Source: Aliidiomarina quisquiliarum (lineage in GTDB: Bacteria > Pseudomonadota > Gammaproteobacteria > Enterobacterales > Alteromonadaceae). Taken from it: a stretch of DNA of 54,846 nucleotides. Numbering within the stretch: the first letter of the stretch is position 1; every line of letters begins with the position of its first letter. Shown here one piece after another: positions 53,294 through 54,846 of this stretch. The stretch is taken from positions 20,307-75,152 of the forward strand of contig NZ_JAMFTN010000028.1 in the NCBI RefSeq assembly GCF_023922585.1, in the 5' to 3' direction. A program made the translations under genes and the position numbers. A model generated the notes under the pieces. It ran no database searches, had not been told where the DNA came from, and saw only the letters and a program-made list of their open reading frames with translations.

Positions 53294-54061
53294 ATGATCC
53301 ACGTAAACGAAGCGGTTATTGAAGAAAAAGCAGTACTAGAGGAAATGCAGTATCACCCTGCAACATCGCAGCGTGATGCCATGTTTCAAGCCGCCGAAGC
53401 ACTTATTATTGGTGAGTTGTTAAAGCAGCGGGCTGCCGAACTTGGTTTAGACGTGCAAGATGCGAATGCTCCTGCGAACGAAGAAGACTTCCTCGATCAG
53501 CTGATCGAAAAAGAAGTTAACGTTCCTGAAGCAAGTGAGGAAGAGTGCCGTACTTATTTCGAGCAAAACCGCGATAAGTTCACGACGTCACCTCTGATGG
53601 AAGCAAAGCATATTTTATTGGCTGCGCCTCCAGGTGAAGACAAGCCAAGAATGGAAGCCCTTACTATTGCCGAAGAGCTTATTAAACAACTGAAAGCAGG
53701 CGGCGACTTTGCTCGCTTAGCTAAGGCTCACTCCGCTTGTCCGTCGAAAGAAACCGGCGGCAGTTTGGGGCAAATAAGCAAAGGCCAAACAGTGCCAGAG
53801 TTTGAGCGTGTGGTGTTTTCACTTGAACCTGGCTTGTACGACGCACCTATTGAAAGCCGTTATGGCTTCCATATTGTGTGGGTTGAGCGAAAGGTAGCTG
53901 GTTTGCCACTTGAGTTTATGGATGTGCGCGAAAAAATTCGCGACTACTTAAACGAAAAAGTGCGCCATAAAGCCATCGCCCAATATATTCACACCCTTAT
54001 TGCCGGTGCGAAAATTGAAGGGTATGACTTCTCGGTGTCCACCTCGCCGTTAATGCAGTAA
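53294..54061 (+). CDS. NifM/PpiC-type peptidyl-prolyl cis-trans isomerase
   Basis: A 255-residue protein whose C-terminal half (about 105-205) is a parvulin domain: MEAKHILLAAPPGE, GGDFARLAKAHSACPSKETGGSLGQISKGQTVPEF in part, then SRYGFHIVWVERK. The N-terminal part is helical and like that of NifM-type proteins. There is no signal peptide, so it should act in the cytoplasm. Its position 2 bases after narI makes it the last gene of narGHJI, and a PPIase in this place is known from several other gammaproteobacteria, where it is assumed to help fold NarG. A strong terminator follows. Confidence 0.9.
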   Translation: MIHVNEAVIEEKAVLEEMQYHPATSQRDAMFQAAEALIIGELLKQRAAELGLDVQDANAPANEEDFLDQLIEKEVNVPEASEEECRTYFEQNRDKFTTSPLMEAKHILLAAPPGEDKPRMEALTIAEELIKQLKAGGDFARLAKAHSACPSKETGGSLGQISKGQTVPEFERVVFSLEPGLYDAPIESRYGFHIVWVERKVAGLPLEFMDVREKIRDYLNEKVRHKAIAQYIHTLIAGAKIEGYDFSVSTSPLMQ

Positions 54062-54099
54062 AAAATGCAATAAAAGTGCAATAGAACCGCTCAGCAAAA

Positions 54100-54139
54100 A
54101 GCCTGATTTGGGTATAAACCAAGTCAGGCTTTTTTTTTG
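54100..54139 (+). terminator. Rho-independent terminator of the nar operon
   Basis: AGCCTGATTTGG (54100-54111) and CCAAGTCAGGCT (54119-54130) form a twelve-base-pair stem with one G-T pair, a seven-base loop and a T-run of eight to nine bases. It closes the operon narG to ppiC. Confidence 0.95.
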
Positions 54140-54197
54140 TATTCAATGTGTTATATATTTTAATGAAAATTTACTGGCTTTGTGGAGAGAAGGAATA

Positions 54198-54728
54198 GTG
54201 AAGTATATTTATATTGTTGCTGTTTTTTTTGTTTGGGCTTTTACACCAAATAAGTTGGCCGCAGAAGAAAACAATAACAACCTAGAAACACGCCTTATTT
54301 TTTTGGATGTGTCGAAAGGCTGGGATACAAAATATTCAGGAGACTTCCCTCAAATAAACCCTATACCCCTGCCTGGCATTGAGCAACAACTTAGCGCTAA
54401 GTGGTCTGTAAGCCTGCGGGCTGTAGGGAGTCTTTTTTATGATGAAGCGAAACTTGATAGCGTGCCATTGGAACTAAAGTATCGTTTTACAGAAGCGCCC
54501 AAGTCGTTTTATGTAAAAGGTGGGCTACACCACTATAAATATAAACTTGCAGAAAAAAATCTTCCTTTTCGTGAAACCAAGGGAACCGGGCCAAGCTTAG
54601 CTTTAGGCTGGCATAGCCATAACCCAGGTGGGTTTGGTTATAGCGTTGAAACTTGGTATCGGCCCTTAAAACACTCAGACGTTTATGGGGTTTCTGCTAT
54701 GCTCAGTTATGGTTTTAACTGGTTTTAA
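54198..54728 (+). CDS. Putative small outer-membrane beta-barrel protein
   Basis: A 176-residue protein with a signal peptide (about 1-21: MKYIYIVAVFFVWAFTPNKL, then AAEE). After it alternating hydrophobic/polar stretches such as WSVSLRAVGSLFYD and LELKYRF, and a last strand ending SYGFNWF, are typical of an outer-membrane beta-barrel ending in phenylalanine. No enzyme motif is evident, and I cannot name a family. The frame runs back to 54108 inside the nar terminator, but a GTG at 54198 after AGAAGGA is the realistic start. Composition is more AT-rich than the neighbours. The stop lies in a 10-base tandem repeat. Confidence 0.72.
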   Translation: MKYIYIVAVFFVWAFTPNKLAAEENNNNLETRLIFLDVSKGWDTKYSGDFPQINPIPLPGIEQQLSAKWSVSLRAVGSLFYDEAKLDSVPLELKYRFTEAPKSFYVKGGLHHYKYKLAEKNLPFRETKGTGPSLALGWHSHNPGGFGYSVETWYRPLKHSDVYGVSAMLSYGFNWF

Positions 54729-54740
54729 CTGGTTTTAGCT
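54711..54740 (+). repeat. Ten-base tandem repeat at the stop codon
   Basis: GGTTTTAACT occurs twice in a row (54711-54720, 54721-54730), followed by a third copy with one difference, GGTTTTAGCT (54731-54740). The stop codon of the beta-barrel gene lies within the repeat. Slippage could add or remove copies. Confidence 0.75.
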
Positions 54741-54846
54741 TGAAGCCAGCGCGAATGCTTTAATCATCCGAAGTGGTGGCTTACTCAGGTTATACATCAC
54801 CAAAGGCCAGCGGCCAACGTTTGCTTTTATATACATTTAGTATATA

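Noticed and set aside
54108-54197. Longer start for the terminal gene (MGINQV...)
   Set aside because: This part lies across the stem and T-run of the nar operon terminator; the GTG at 54198 has a ribosome-binding site and a signal peptide.
54735-54836. 33-codon minus-strand frame beginning MYIKANVGRW
   Set aside because: Small complete frame at the window edge with a stop directly before the ATG and no clear ribosome-binding site; not enough evidence to call a gene.

Overview
The window is an accessory-containing chromosomal segment of a gammaproteobacterium, most likely an Idiomarinaceae or Alteromonadales-type marine bacterium. This placement rests on protein resemblance recalled from memory (SlmA, NfuA, BioH, ChoB-type UbiA/UbiC, FliL-like, GlpE/GlpG, caa3-type oxidase) and has not been tested by any search. 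About 55 genes are visible, densely packed on both strands. I see no tRNA, rRNA, CRISPR array or intact insertion sequence.

Left part (1-12.9 kb) is housekeeping: coaBC-dut-slmA, then rpmB-rpmG with a clear sigma-70 promoter and terminator, three poorly known genes (a membrane protein, a 2OG-Fe(II) oxygenase, a one-TM protein), mutM, bioH, a ComF-type phosphoribosyltransferase, a large exported M14 metallopeptidase, nfuA, an exported polysaccharide deacetylase and a MATE transporter. From 12.9 to 21.4 kb lies a complete aa3/caa3-type cytochrome c oxidase locus: structural subunits ctaC-ctaD-ctaG-ctaE, then surf1, a thioredoxin-like protein of unknown role, ctaA, ctaB and sco, all on the minus strand apart from one tiny DUF2909-like gene. 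From 21.6 to 33.4 kb come lexA with a SulA-like second gene under two tandem LexA boxes, plsB, ubiC-ubiA, a FliL-like exported protein, kbl-tdh-glpE-glpG, coaD and pckA.

At 33.45-34.78 kb a TolC-HlyD efflux operon is decaying (nonsense codon, frameshift, internal deletion). Immediately to its right starts a roughly 19 kb nitrate-respiration block: a Moco riboswitch, moaA-mobA-moaC-moaD-moaE-modA-modB-modC (molybdopterin cofactor synthesis and molybdate uptake), moeA-narL, narK (nitrate/nitrite transporter), narX (nitrate sensor) and narG-narH-narJ-narI plus a NifM/PpiC-type prolyl isomerase. Together these take up molybdate, make and guanylate the cofactor, sense and import nitrate and reduce it at the membrane. 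Sequence signals fit this: a perfect FNR palindrome before narG, NarL-type 7-2-7 heptamer pairs before narG and before moaA, and an unusual long hairpin between narG and narH. The window ends with a small putative outer-membrane beta-barrel gene whose stop codon sits in a 10-bp tandem repeat.

I did not find an obviously new multi-gene system. The points most worth a second look are the layered regulation of the molybdenum/nitrate block, the narG-narH hairpin, the efflux-operon decay at the edge of that block, and the unassigned genes in the rpmG-mutM gap and the oxidase locus.
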